Source: Eulemur rufifrons
Taxonomy: Eukaryota; Chordata; Mammalia; Primates; Lemuridae
Assembly: GCF_041146395.1 (NCBI RefSeq)
Contig: NC_090989.1
Span: forward strand, 239,682,843 to 239,746,842
Reading direction: 5' to 3'
DNA: 64,000 nt
Shown: one piece after another, positions 24,735 to 37,250 of the stretch
Position numbering within the stretch: the first letter of the stretch is position 1
How the letters are laid out: every line of letters begins with the position of its first letter
Position numbers and translations under genes: made by a program
Notes under the pieces: model-generated
Databases searched by the model: none
What the model was told of the DNA's origin: nothing
What the model saw: the letters and a program-made list of their open reading frames with translations, nothing else

Positions 24735-25262
24735 ACAAGCACTGGACTTTAGGTCAGCATCTGGGGTACAGTTCAGCCCTATTACTTGCTAGCTCTGTGG
24801 CCTTGGGCAAACCCTGGAGCCTTTGTGAGCCTAAGTTCCTTGTCTATATAAGAGATAGTAATATTTTACCTACCTGCCTCTCAGGGTTGTTTTTTTTTTT
24901 GTTGTTGAGACACAGTCTCACTTTGTTGCCCAGGCTAGAGTGAGTGCCGTGGCGTCAGCTTAGCTCACAGCAACCTCAGACTCCTCGGCTTAAGCGATCC
25001 TATTGCCTCAGCCTCCCGAGTAGCTGGGACTACAGGCATGCGCCACTATGCCCGGCTAATTTTTTCTATATAGATTTTTAGTTGTCCATATAATGTCTTT
25101 CTATTTTTAGTAGAGACGGGGTCTCGCTCAGGCTGGTATCGAACTCCTGACCTTGAGCAATCCACCCGCCTTGGCCTCCCAGAGTGCTAGGATTACAGGC
25201 GTGAGCCACCACGCCCGGCCAGGGTTGTTATTTTAAAAAAAAAAAATCCAAATAATGTGCAT
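24735..25262 (+). repeat. MIR SINE, sense, split by an Alu
   Basis: The left part (about 24735-24891) reads 'gtggccttgggcaaaccctg' and 'gtaatattttacctacctgc', ending in 'ctcagggttgtt'. After the Alu the MIR resumes with 'agggttgtta' and 'aataatgtgcatagcacac'. The Alu therefore entered an older MIR. Confidence 0.75.
24890..25220 (-). mobile_element. Alu SINE, antisense, lemur-type
   Basis: A complete dimeric Alu in reverse: poly-T at its left, 'gagacacagtctcactttgt', both arms, the central linker around 'agttgtccatataatgtctt', and the 5' end ending 'ccacgcccggcc' at 25220. The 9-bp flanking repeat agggttgtt (24883-24891 and 25221-25229) is its target-site duplication. The linker type points to a lemur-lineage Alu. 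Confidence 0.95.
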
Positions 25263-25284
25263 AGCACACCATACACATACATAT

Positions 25285-25985
25285 TTTCATTTAATATTTG
25301 TTGAAGACCTACTATGTGCCAGGATTAGGTGGTAGGAATAAAGAAGCAAACAAGAAAGATAAGATCCCAGCTTTTATGGAGATGACATGGTAAGGTGTAG
25401 TGGGGGCGGGGTGGTGTAGAGAACACACAAATATGTAAGATAAATTCTGATAGTTTTGGTGCTTATGAAAAAAATAAAATTGGCAATGAGCTACATAATG
25501 TCTGACAGGGAAGTGAAGGGATGCATGTTTTAGTGGGGTGGCTGGGAAAGGCCTCACTAGGAGATGTTCCTTGCACAGAGACCTGGATGACCAGAAGAAG
25601 AGAGCCATGTAAACGTCTGTGGGTGGAGAATGTTAGGGACAGGGTGCAGCCAGGGCGCCTTTGCTGCTGCGTTGGAGCAAAGGTAGGCCAGTGTGCTGGA
25701 GCACAGCAACTGATGAGGAGAGTGGTCTCAGTGAGGTGGGAGATGGAGACTGCTGGGCCTTCATGTGTAGGGGATGGTTGGTCATGAGAAGGAGCTTGAA
25801 ATTTTGTTCTAATTGCACTGAAAAGGCACTGAAAGATATAAGCAGAAAAGTTGTATGATCCACTTTATGTTTTAGAAAGATCGCCCTGGCTGTCATAAGA
25901 AGAGATTGCAGTGGGGGGAGAGTGGAAGCAAGCAGGCCAGTAAAACTGTGCACATTCCAGCCAGAGACGATGGTAACATTGCATT
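25285..25985 (+). repeat. Ancient unnamed mammalian repeat, long copy
   Basis: Runs through 'ttgaagacctactatgtgcc', 'gatcccagcttttatggaga', 'tgggaaaggcctcactagga', 'gcaaaggtaggccagtgtgc', 'tatgatccactttatgtttt' and 'agaaagatcgccctggctgt'. The copies near 34.2, 51.1 and 52.3 kb share these blocks in the same order and orientation. Confidence 0.6.
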
Positions 25986-26732
25986 ATAGCAGCAGCGATG
26001 CCGGTGTGGTTTAGGGTAGATTTGGAGTAAGAGCTGGGTAGCTTCTTACGAGTAGGGAAGTGAGGACAGTATGCCAGTGTTCGTTCAGTGTCATCCCCCT
26101 GCTTCCTCCTCCTGCTGCCCTGCATCAATATTCTCACCAGTCATTACAGCACTAAGTCACTCATCCTCAGGTCAGGTCATATCTAATAGCAAATTAACGG
26201 AATGTAGGTGAAATAAGGGAAAAGGCCACTACACAGTCAAAATACATTCGGAGAGCCGATGCACATATACAGAGGCGAGCTCCTGAGAACCTTATTCAAG
26301 TTTCTGCCCTTGAATGTAGTGCTAATGAGCTTAACTAGCTAGGCCTAGAAGGCAAATAAAACAGGAGAGGACTATGAGGCCGTGGGACAGTGCTAGCAGG
26401 AATAAAGACTAAATAGATACAGGAGAAAACAGAAACTATGTCTATACCTCTGAAGGGCATTTCCGAATTAACGTTTTCCTCACAGTTAATGAAGGCAGAG
26501 AAGAATGAATGTTGTTGTAGAATGTCCTGCCTATGAAATGGTTAAAATTAAATTAAATCCATTTGACTTACAAAAGATTAAGCTTTGGGTATATGAAAAT
26601 GATCTCATGTGGACCCTTATTTCCCCAAGGTGCTCAATATAATGAATCTTTTCATTGTATTTTGTGGGCATGTGCATGAAGTACTGTATTTTATCCCCAG
26701 CTGATAAAGGCCTATAAAACATAACATATATA

Positions 26733-28600
26733 GAACTTCCACTTCTGAGAAGATGGCGTAGATGGCCTTGTTGTACTTTTCCCTATTCTTCCTGCTAAAC
26801 TAAAAACCCTATGCATCATATATAAAACACACATAAAAAAACTGAAAAGTGGAGAGAAGAAAGCAGACTGGCTAGGAACCTTGGAAACTGAGGAAGAGCA
26901 CAACTGTGAATTTGTAGGATTTCTTCTTGCTTCATAAATCCCAAACTTGGAGCCGAAGAAGCCAGCTACCGGGAAATGCCAATGGATACGAAAAAATAAA
27001 GAAATAAAGCCCCAGCTAAAAGCCTGCTTTCTCCAGCAAGGGACCAGGAAAGGGGCAGCATAGCAACACAGAGAACTTTTAGACAATTCTACTCTACTCT
27101 AGCCAGAAGCCACAGGAAACACTGGGTTCACCACTGCCCACACCAGCAAAGGCTGAGTAGAGAGCCTAGACTTTCCCCCAGCCAGACTGAAACGAGGTAC
27201 CCCCAAATCCCCATGGAGGTGATGTCAGAGAAGATGAGGGTTTTGATCCCCACCAGGGTATGATATGGAGACCACATGGGGAGCCTGGAGTTGCACCTTC
27301 ACCCTGCAGCACCCTGCTTCTCCTTCCCACTGGAGAGTGACAACTCTTACCACCTCCCAGCAGTTAGGGCCCTCCTATGGTGGTGCCGGGGGGGGGGGGC
27401 ATGCAGGGAGCCAGAATTCCCACCCCTGCCCAGCAGTGATGAGGAACCCCCAGTTGGGTAACAGAAGAGGCCAAGTGGAGATCCTGTACTTCTGCCTCCA
27501 CCAGGTAATAACAAGGTAGAGTTACTCTCTGCTCCCATGCCTGAGTGGTTTCAGAAAAAGTCACCTAAAACAGAAGGTTTAAATAAGATCCAAAGTCTCA
27601 TAACAATACAAAAATGTCCAGGTTTCAGCTGAAAATCATCATCATCCAAACACCCACGTTTACCACCCTTATTCAACATAGTGCTAAAAGTTCTGCCCAG
27701 GGCAATAATGTAAGAAAAGGAAATAGGAGGCATACAGATTGGAATAGAAGAAATAAAACTTGTCCCTATTTGCAGATAGAATGATTGCCTATGTAGAAAA
27801 TCCCAAGGAACCTACAAAAGAAAGTCCTAGAACAAATAGGTAAGTTTAGCAAGGTCACAGGTTCTACAAAAAGCTACTATTCTTCTATATGCCAGCAGTG
27901 AACACTGAAAATTAGAAATATCATGTCATTTACCATTCCTCAAAAGAAACCCAAACTATTAAGGTTAATTAATATAACAAAATATAATAGAACAATAAAC
28001 TGATAAAAGAAAGAAGATCTAAATTAAGGAAGATAAATACACATAGAGTGTTCATGGATTGGAAGGCTCAACACAGTAAAGACGTCAATTCTCCCCTAAT
28101 ATAAAGATTTAATGTAATTTCTATCAAAATCCTAATAAGATTTTGTACATATAGAGAAGATTATTCTAAAGCATATATTAAAAGGCAAAGGAACTAGTCT
28201 AGAATAAAGCAGAAGGAATCAGCCTACCCAAATTCAAAATTAATTATATAGCTACAGTAATTAAGATTATGTGTTATTGGCAGAGAGATAGACACATGGA
28301 TCAGTAGAACAGAGTAGAGAACCTAAAAATAGGTCCACACAAATATGCCCAGTGGATTTTGACAAAGGTGCAAAAGCAGTTCATTGTAGAAAGATAGCCT
28401 GTTCAATAAATGGTGATGGAGCAATTGTACATCCACAGGCAAAAAACAAATGGGCTTTGACCTAAGTCTTACACCTAATACAAAAGTAACTCAAAATGTA
28501 TCACAGATTTAAATGTAAAACATAAACTATAAAACTTTTAGAAAAAAAAATATTCAAGATCTAGATCCAGGTTCATAGTAATCAAACTTTATATCAAAAG
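26733..28600 (+). mobile_element. L1M element, sense, with a large internal deletion
   Basis: Begins with a typical L1 5' end ('cttctgagaagatggcgtag') and about 900 bp of L1M 5' UTR ending near 'tccaggtttcagctgaaaat'. Around 27640-27650 it jumps directly into the reverse transcriptase region ('accacccttattcaacatag', 'agttctgcccagggcaataa') and continues through ORF2 to about 28600 ('ttcaataaatggtgatggag'). ORF1, the endonuclease and the start of the RT are missing. The 3' end is also absent; another L1 abuts it. A run of 12 G lies at 27388-27399. No open frame remains. Confidence 0.75.
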
Positions 28601-31115
28601 CATGATTCTATCTTTGCTTTTTGTTGCCTGTGTTTTTGGGGTCTTATCCAAGAAGTTCTTGCCAAGACCAACGTCATGAAGCATTTTCCCCGTATTTTCT
28701 TTTAGTAGTTTTACCATTTGGGGTTTTATGTTTAAATCTTTAGTACATTTTGAGTTGATTTTTGTATGTGGTAAGAGATAGGAATCTACTTCGTTCTTCT
28801 GCTGTGAATATGTAAATTCCCAGCACCATTTATTGAAGAGATTGTCCTTTCTCCATGGGTGTTCTTGGCACTTTTCTTGAAAATGAGTTGGCTGTAAGTT
28901 CATGGATTTATTTTTGTGTTCTCTATTCTGATCCATTAGCTTATGTTTTATGCCAGTACCACGGTATTTTGGTTACTATAGCTTTGTAGTATATTTTTAA
29001 GTTAGATAGTGTGATGCCTCCAACTTTGTACTTTATGCTCAAGATTTCTTTGGCTATTCAGGGTCTTTTGTGACTCCATACAAATTTTAAGATTTTGTTA
29101 TATCTCTATGAAGCATGTCATTGGTAATTTGATATAAATTACATTGAATCTGTAGATCGCTTTGTATAATATGAAGATTTTAACAATTTCTTCTAATTCA
29201 TGAGGTGGGATATCTTTTCATTTATCTGTGTCCTCTTCAATTTCTTTCATCAATGTTTTATAGTTTTTAGTGTAGAGATCTTTCATCTCCTTGATTAAAT
29301 TTATTCGTCATTTTTTTGTAGCTATTGTAAATGAGATTGTTTTCTTGATTTTTTTTCCAGATAGTTCACTATTAGTGTATAAAAACACTACTGATCTTTG
29401 TATGTTGATTTTGAATCCGGCACCTTTATTGAATTTGTTTATTCTAAGAGTTTCTTAGTGGAATCTTTAAGGTATTCTATATATGAGATCATGTCATCTG
29501 CAAACAGGTACAATTTAACAACTTATTTTCCAGTTTGGATGCCTTTTCTTTCTTTCTCTTACATAGTTGCTCTGGCTAGCACTTCCAGTACTATTATATG
29601 TTGAATAAAAGTGGAAAAAGTGTGGATATCCTTGTCTTCTTCCAGATCTTAGAGGAAAAGCTTTTAACTTTTCCCTGTTCATGTGATATTAGCTATGGGT
29701 TTGTCATATACGGCCTTTATTGTGTTGAGGTACATTTTTCTATACTTAATTTGTTGAAAATTTTTATCATGAAGGGATCTTGGATTTTGTCAAATGCTTT
29801 TTCTGCATCTATTGAAATGATCATATGTTTTTCGTCCTTCATTCTGTTAATTCTGATGTATCACATTTATTGATTTGCGTATGTTGAACCATCCTTCCAT
29901 CCCTGGGATGAATCTCACTTGATAATGGTGAATGATCTTTTTAATGTACCATTGCATTCAGTTTGCTAATATTTTGTTGAAGATTTTTACATCTATGTCC
30001 CTCAGGAATATTGGCTATAGTTTTCTCTTTTTGGGTGTCCTTGTCTGGCTTTGGGGATTACATCAAACTAGAAAGCTTCTGCACAGCAAAGGAAATAATC
30101 AAAAGAGTGAAAAGACAACCTGTAGCATGAGAGAAAATATCTGCAAGCTATGCATCTGACAAGGGATTAATATCTGGAATATATAAGGAACTCAACTCAA
30201 TAGCCAAAAAAAAAATCTAATTAGAAAATATTCAAATGACATGAATAGACATTTAACCAGAGGATATACATATGGCAGATCGCATAAAAGATCATCAACA
30301 TAATTATATTAGGGAAATGCAAATTAAAATCACAATGAGATATATCGCTACACATCTATCAGAATGGCTAAAATAAAAACTAATGACAACACCAAATGCT
30401 GGCAAGGAAGCAGAGAAACTGGGTCACTGATACATTGCAGGAGGGAAAGTAAAATGCCATTGTGGAAAACAGTTTGCCAGTTTCTAAAAATCTAAACATG
30501 CACCTACCATATGACCTAGGAATTGCACTCCTGTGCATTTATCCCAGAGAAATTAAGACTCTTCTTCGCCTAGAAACCTATACCAGAATGTTTATAACAG
30601 CTTTGCTTGTAATATTCAAAATCTGGAAGCAGCCCAGATGTCCTTCAACAGGTGAATGACTAAACAAACTATGGTATTAATATTTCCATACCGTGAAACA
30701 CTACTAAGCAATAAAAAGGAACAAACTATTGATACATCATGCAACCATGATGCTACTTGAGACTTGGAAGAATCTCCAGAGAATTATTCAGAGAGGAAGA
30801 AAAATCCAGTCACAAGAGTTTACATACCATGTGATTCCGTTTACATAACATTCTTAAAATGACAAAATTATAGAAATGGAGACCATATTAATGGTTGCCA
30901 AAAGGTTAAGGAGGGTTGGAGCAACATGAAGGGGTCCTTGCAGTGATGGAAATGTTCATAGCTTAACCTTATCAGTGTCAATATTGAGGCCATGATATTG
31001 TCCTCTAGTTCTGTAAGATGTAAGAAGAGGGGAAGGGCATAGAGGATTGCTCTGCATTACTTCTTATAACTGCACGTGAATCTACAGTTATCTCAAAAAA
31101 GTTTAATTTTCAAAA
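28601..31115. mobile_element. L1M insertion with 5' inversion (twin-priming structure)
   Basis: Two adjacent parts of one L1. 28601-30050 is ORF2 in reverse, from the TPKNTGNKK-like block back to the GKDT block of the RT. 30051-31115 is in sense and starts at the 'agaaagcttctgcacagcaa' ([14 protein letters not shown]) block, running through the end of ORF2 and a 3' UTR that ends 'tctacagttatctcaaaaaa'. The inverted part ends in the L1 consensus just before the point where the sense part begins, which is the usual geometry of twin priming. All frames are decayed. Confidence 0.8.
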
Positions 31116-31424
31116 AATAAGCCTATAAAAATATAATGTATAGGGTAATTTGTTAACTTAATGATTAAAATGCATAAATCATGCCAACTTGTATACTATA
31201 TCTTCAGACTCTTCGACTCTTGTTCTTTTTCTGACAACACTAGGGTAGGTAGGCAGGTGGAGGGATGGTTGTATACCATGCAGTTACAGTTTTTCCAAGG
31301 GAAAATATGGTGGGAAAAGTCTGGGCAGACCACCTGTTGGTTGATGTTTATCCCACGTTTCGAGGGAATGCCCCAAGTCCACGGTCACCATCCAGTAACA
31401 TCTCACATTCTTTCTCATCTTCAG

Positions 31425-31553
31425 GAAAGCCACTAGTGAAAACATCACGAATGACCGTGCTCAACACTGAGAAGCCTGCAATCACCGTTGATATTGGAAG
31501 CACCATCAAAACAGTGCAGGGAGTGAATGTGACAATTAACTGCCAAGTTGCAG
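31425..31553 (+). CDS. ADAMTSL3: ADAMTSL3 exon: first half of an Ig-like domain
   Basis: Internal exon of 129 bp, bordered by a pyrimidine-rich acceptor (ttctttctcatcttcag) and a gtgagaa donor at 31554. Both flanking introns are phase 1, so the exon can be skipped without breaking the frame. Joined to the upstream exon it restores a glycine codon and reads AGKPLVKTSRMTV and so on. The later part reads VQGVNVTINCQVAG, the first-cysteine strand of an Ig fold (NVTINC), with NVT as a possible N-glycosylation site. The domain is completed by the exon at 39485. This sequence is close to what I recall of human ADAMTSL3, which is the main basis for the gene name. Confidence 0.94.
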
Positions 31554-31574
31554 GTGAGAAATTCATTCCTGTAT

Positions 31575-32000
31575 TTGTGTGTTTAAATATTGGGGATACA
31601 AAGATAAATTAGACATGGATGCTGCTCTCAGGGATGCAGTGCTAGGAGGAAAGCTAAAGGATGAGCTTTCAATCACCCTGAAAGTAGAAAGTGCTACAGA
31701 AATTTAGAGACGGAAAGATTACATCTTTCTGGGACAGAGGCAGTAAAATAGGTGTGTTTTAAAATCTTTGCTTTCCATACTGATAGAATATGAACATGTA
31801 AACATGGGGAAAAGGAATTCCCAGTGGACAAAGGCATGTGAGAAAACTCATGGGAGCAGGAAAGGCTGCAGAGGGAGCAGTGTGAGATGTGGTCTGGTGA
31901 GGCCAGAGTGTAGAATGGTGTGAAGGGCTTCAGCATCAGTAAGGTAAGTTGTGACTGGACCATAGGAGACCTTGAATGCCTGGTCAAGGTGTATAGGCAA
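31575..32000 (+). repeat. Ancient unnamed mammalian repeat
   Basis: Contains 'ggggatacaaagataaatta', 'ctgctctcagggatgcagtg', 'aggaattcccagtggacaaa', 'gtgtgagatgtggtctggtg' and 'catcagtaaggtaagttgtg', a diverged member of the family described at 25285. Confidence 0.45.
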
Positions 32001-32194
32001 AGGCAGACAGAGAGTGATATTAAGGAGTTATGACCCCGTAAGAGTGAGCCACCAGCAGTGCGTAAATTGGATAAAAGAAGAGAAATACTGGGGCAGAGAG
32101 GCCAGTTAAAAAGCCATCAGAGGGGAAGATGAAGAGAGGTTGGTTACTAGGCACAAATATACAGTTAGATAAAGAAATAAGATCTAATGTGAGA

Positions 32195-32411
32195 TAGATC
32201 ATTAGGGCGACTATGGTTAACAGTAATCTATTGTATGTTTCAGAGTAGCTCTAAGAGAATAAATCAAATATTCCTAGCATAAATAAAAGATAAATATTTA
32301 AAGTGATGTATATCCCAATTCCCTGATTTGATCTTTGGACGTTATATGATTATATCAAATTATCACATGTACCCTGAAAATATGTACATCTATTATGTAT
32401 CAAATTAAAAG
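32195..32411 (+). mobile_element. L1 3' UTR end (L1MA/MB-like), sense
   Basis: Shows the familiar 3' tail: 'gggcgactatggttaacagt', 'aatctattgtatgtttcaga', 'attccctgatttgatctttg', 'attatcacatgtaccctgaa' and 'atctattatgtatcaaatta', ending in a short A-rich stretch. Confidence 0.8.
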
Positions 32412-34214
32412 AAGAAGCCATCATAGTAGTTTAGAGGAGAGATAATGGGGCATGAACTCAGGGCAGTGGTGGTGGAAAGGTAAGGAGAGGGGATGAACAT
32501 GAGGGAGATGGCAGAGGTGAGACCAACAGGAGCCTGGGGTTCACCCAAATCAGAAATGGGCAGGAGTCACTGGAGAACATAGCCAGTGTGATTAGGAGAT
32601 GTGACATAGGCATTGCTCTTGGGTAGGACTCACAAACTCAGACACCAGGAAGGCACAGGGAAGTGAGGAATAGACAATGGGGAGTGGTAAGATGCTCTTT
32701 ATAAAGGTATTGACCTTCAGTTAAAGAACAAAAAACACCAACACAGAGCAGAACAAAGCCCAGCTACTATTTCTCCCTTCCTGTGGACCACTCATTTCTG
32801 ATGCGAACCTTGGGGCTTTCACTCCCACAGTGGAATGAAGAAATGAATGGCTCTTATGCCACTGGGCAGCTACAGTCTCTGATCACTGTCCTCATGAGAT
32901 ACACCCTACAGAGGCGTGTCTAACCCCAAACCCAACCCCAGGCTCCCCAGTTATATCCTGTCTGCAGGGGGGACAGACAGTGATGCCTCTGCTCCGTAGG
33001 TTTCTCCAGCTTAGACCTCAGCCTCATCATCTGAAGGTTTACCTCAACTTGTTATTTATAAGTCCAGAAAACCCATTTTAGAGTAATAGGAAGAATATCT
33101 AAATCTAGGGCTTATTGTTTCTAAATAACAGCCAGATCAGATTTTATCTGAAATGTTCCTGTAGCTTCAGGACATCTGAAATATAAATCTGTCTTTATGC
33201 ATTAGCTTCTCCTTTGTGAAGTTTTCCTTGGCCTTTGTAATGCTTCCCTTCCAGCCTCATCAGTGAAACCTTCTGGAACCAAATCCCTTTCGGCCCTGTT
33301 CTCCTAGATAGGGAGTAAGACAGAACCCCTGACAGGGATCCCCGTGAATGAGCTGCCCCCTGTGTGGGGATTAATGTGCCAGCTGGGCTTTTCCACAGAA
33401 CAGTCACTCCCCACCTGATCACGAGGGACACATGCCTAGGAGATGAAACACTGTCTGGGGATGTGATGGACCATGCGCTGTCTCTTCTTGAGAGTTGGGA
33501 TTAGGAGGAGTAAAAGAAAAGGGGAGGAAAGGGCAGCAAAACATTTGAAGGAGATTGAGAGAGCCAGAATCCAGGTGGGACGATGTTTACTGCAAGGAGC
33601 CTAGGACATTAAAATGAGCTTAGCCCCTGGGGGGCTGTCTCCCGGACAGCCCTCATCCAGAGGCTCACTTGGTCACCTTATAGTGAGATCCTGCATGGCT
33701 ATATCTAGCTTTTGCCTGGCTATGACATTGTAGTCTTTGTCTTTACCCATAGAACCATTTGTATTAATTCTGGTTAACTAAAATAAATCTTTGTGTCCCT
33801 GTCATTATGCCTTTTGTTAAACGAGATATTTATTCAAAGTGGGTGGGAAACAGCCTGCTTTTGATTACATAGTGAGTTTGCTGAACAAGGAAATCGAGCT
33901 AAGTCTCCAGTCAAAATACTGATGATGATAATGCTAAATGCCAAGGGGCAGAGGAACTGCTTTGACTTTGCTGCTGTGAGTGGCTCTTATGGCTCTTTCC
34001 CTACTCTCGGTCATCTCTGCCTCCCCTCTAGCCAGGCAGCTTAGTGACCTCAGAACTGGTTGGGTAGAATTCTCTAAGCCCCGGTAACATTGCCAGTGGC
34101 TTCTGCAATACCCTAGCTTGAGAATTAGCAACCCAGGCCCTGGTAATGAGCAGAGAAGTGGGACTCCTTATATAAGGGCCTCCTGAAAGAAGGATTTCAC
34201 ATTAAATTCATTTG

Positions 34215-35200
34215 GGTTATTCATTTGGCAGTTTTTATTGAATATCTAATCCAGGATAGATCAGATGTTTCCTAATGCAAGGATACGTAGATGAGTAAGA
34301 TATATTACTTTCAGAAAACTCATAGTCTGGGGAAAAGGAAAAAAGTTATGAAATACCTAATTATAATGTAATATGTAGGTACAGTTGTTGTTTTCTTATT
34401 ATAAAATATTGGAGTATTGCAGTTTGGGAAAATATAGAACATTTAAAAATGAGGCCAAAAAGGGAAGACAACAAGTTGTTCAAAGTCCCACTCTCCAAAT
34501 TCAGCCAACCATAGTTGACATTTTTGCATATTTCCTTAATTGTTACATTTTATCCTGCTTCCTTTTCACTCAATAATGAATATTTTTCTGTGTCATAAGC
34601 ATAATTTTAATGACTACATAATAATCTGTTTTAAGAATATTACATAATTTACCTAGAATGATTTATGTCCTTACATATTTGAGTTGTTAGCAGTTTTTCG
34701 TTAAACAACTTTTTGCCCACATGTGCTTTCAGCTTATAAAATGCTGCCTTACAAATTCTTCCCAGCCCTTAAACGTAAAATGCACTAAGCAGTGGGTATA
34801 ATGGGACTTTTTCTTGAAAAGTGATCCAATCCACTATACCACTCCCGTGCTTGTTCTCTATTTGAGAAGAGTTCAGAAAGCTGAGTAGGAGACAAAGGAT
34901 CAGGGGAGAAAAGAGAATTTCAGTAAATGGGAACAGGACATGCGAAGGTCCTGAGGCAGAAAGAGCGTGCTGCAGGTAAGGACGTGAAAGTGGCTGGTGC
35001 GGCTGTAGTATAGAGAGCAGAGAAGAAAGTGGCATACAGGGCTGGGGAAGTGGGGGTAGGCAGGGGCTAGATCTTACATGCTCTCATAGATTATGGTACA
35101 GTTTGGGCTTTTGTCCTAGGAGCAGGGGAAGCTGTTGAAGGACTTACTGAGGAAATAAAATTGGCAGGACTTGGTGATGCGGAAGTAAAGAGCTCAGGAG
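34215..35200 (+). repeat. Ancient unnamed mammalian repeat, with L1M-like antisense stretch inside
   Basis: Start motif 'tttttattgaatatctaatc', later blocks 'aggacatgcgaaggtcctga', 'ggcagaaagagcgtgctgca', 'gggctagatcttacatgctc' and 'gggcttttgtcctaggagca'. The middle (34384-34760) instead looks like an antisense L1M 3' region ('cactcaataatgaatatttt'), probably inserted into the older repeat. Confidence 0.5.
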
Positions 35201-35209
35201 CCAATGACG

Positions 35210-35640
35210 GGTGGTATGTTAGTTAGGGTAAGTTAGGCTCTGGTGTCAAGTAGACCCCCAAATAAATAATGACTCAAACATAGTAGAAGTTTATTATTGC
35301 TTGCCTAAGAGTCCAAAGACTGCTTCTGGTCAGCTGGAGAGGCTCCACCTCCACGCTGTCGTTTAGGCTCACAGGATGCTGGTGGCTCTATTACCTTGAA
35401 CACGTACCTTCCAAGATCTCCCTGGGTATCTCTATTCTGTCAACCAAAAGAAGGGAGAAAAACGAAGCATGGGGGATGGCTGGGAAGGCTGTTAAGGGGC
35501 ACACTTGGAATACTTTTCACATTCCCTTAGTCACATGGCCACACACAACTACAAGGGATGCTGCGGAATGTAGCCTCACTGGGAACTCGGGAAACGGAAG
35601 GAAACAGGTTTTGTGACAGTTATCACTGTCTGCCACAGTG
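35210..35640 (+). repeat. Dispersed repeat, family not assigned (copy 2)
   Basis: Reads 'gttagttagggtaagttagg', 'tagtagaagtttattattgc', 'agtcacatggccacacacaa', 'ctacaagggatgctgcggaa' and 'tatcactgtctgccacagtg'. It is a longer relative of the element at 22440-22715. Confidence 0.55.
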
Positions 35641-36640
35641 AGTGTGGAGAAACGTGGAAGGCTGGGAGCCTTCTTTCCAGACTGCATGGTTCTTTAGAAT
35701 AATTGACAGGGCTGACATTTGAATTTTTGTATCCTTCTCTTTTCTTTCACCAAGCCATCCCACCCTCACTTCACCTAAGAAGCATCTAGAATTTATCATG
35801 TAAAGGCACACATTTGAGCGGACGCCCTACCTCTGGATGTTGACAAGCTGGCATGTTGCAAGTGGCCTTCCAAATATAAAAAGGGATTTAGTTCACAAGA
35901 CTATCTTGTGTGGGAGTTTTAAAAAAAGAATATTATAAGATCACCCTACCTGGCAGCTCAGTGGAGATCAAAGGCATTAATCCTTATAATCATATCAAGT
36001 TACAACCCATTATGACTACACTCACTTATCGATCCTTTTAGGCAACAGAGCGAGCATTGTGTTGCTGATAAGATATGCCACGAGGGCAGAAAGCAAATAC
36101 AGGTTCTTTTCCTTCCCCTTTTTAAGGTACAAATAATACCAGAGAATCCAGAGTGTGGAGGCTAGCCAAGTCAGTGGTCAACAGCAACGGAGCTTTGGAC
36201 TTTGTTCTGTGGTGGAGTGTATGTCATTTCCCAGATATTTCTTCCAGTAGCATATGCCGTCACATCACAAAAGGCTAGAAAAGAATAATTTCCCACAGCC
36301 TGACCAACTTCTCCACAACCGGGGAGAGTGAACAAAGCCAGCCTATATGGATTCTAGAAACCTCTCCCCTGACAGCAACCTTGATGTTACCAACTATAGC
36401 AGAAAGGTTCATTCTGAAAGCAGGAAGGATTTAAGGGTTGACAGTTTGGAAATAATAATGCAGCAGTCTGGAGTAATGGCAGGCAGTGGTGTATGCTTGT
36501 TAGGAAGGGGGTCCTTGCCATCAAAGTCTCAGTGAAGTCCCCACCCTGCCATTGGTGGGTTACTGATTGGCCGTAGAGTAGGGAATTGAGGGAACAGGGA
36601 CTCTGCCCCCCTGTAGTCATTCAGACATCCAAACTAACGT

Positions 36641-36796
36641 GATTTTAGGCAGATTTCTTAATCTCTTTGAGCCCCACTTTTCTCATCTTTAAAATGGAGT
36701 TAATAACAGTACCTGCCTCATAGGATCATTGTGAAAAATAATTATGTTTATAAAATGTTTGGCTTATAGCAACTGTTCAGTCAATGTTATTTCTCC
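36641..36796 (+). repeat. MIR SINE fragment, sense
   Basis: Contains 'atttcttaatctctttgagc', 'tctcatctttaaaatggagt', 'aacagtacctgcctcatagg' and 'ggcttatagcaactgttcag'. Confidence 0.8.
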
Positions 36797-37250
36797 CCCT
36801 AACATGTTCAGAATATTTTTGCGTAGCTCAGTGCATTCCCAATATCAAGGTACTGTGAATGTCAGTAGTAGGCGTGTGTAACTGGTACATTTTCGAGGGA
36901 CTCTGTGGATCATTCAAAGCTCGTGAAGTTTTCCAAAGCCTCATTGTCATCTCTTGAAGGAAAAAGGAAAAAGAGCTATAGGACACCTCAATTATTTTTC
37001 CTCTCTCCTTATTCTACCTTTGTAAAGTCAGAGCCAGTCATGGAAGAACTGCTTTGTTCCAAAGTACCTTCTTAATGTCCTTCTCTGCCTAAGGCCCACA
37101 GTCCGAGGCAGAAAGTCCCCAAAATGTGGCACCAGCAACAGTAACTCCGTCAGCAAACTCATGATGCAGGTCTATGCTCGAGTGAGTCTGAGAAATGTTT
37201 GCTAATAAATGGATTAAAGAATGATTTCCACCTAATTTTTCTTCCCTTGA

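Larger units (their letters stand above)
8820..31424 (+). other. ADAMTSL3: ADAMTSL3 intron, 22.6 kb
   Basis: A GT-AG phase 1 intron (gtaacc at the start, ttcttcag-type acceptor at the end). Contents in order: ancient unnamed repeat (about 8845-9140), unique sequence (9150-10780), antisense L1 lacking its 3' end (10785-15655), sense MIR (15946-16200), unique sequence with a candidate opposite-strand exon (17200-17377), antisense L1M (18666-19545) followed by an unassigned dispersed repeat (about 19560-19805), mostly unique DNA (19810-21780), antisense MIR (21782-21945), unassigned repeat (about 22440-22715), unique DNA (22720-23950), a 24-nt poly-T (23957-23980), hAT-like element (24112-24262), MIR split by an Alu (24735-25262), ancient repeat (25285-25985), little recognised content (25990-26730), and rearranged L1M elements (26733-31115). 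From 31116 to 31424 I see only AT-rich unique sequence. Confidence 0.8.
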
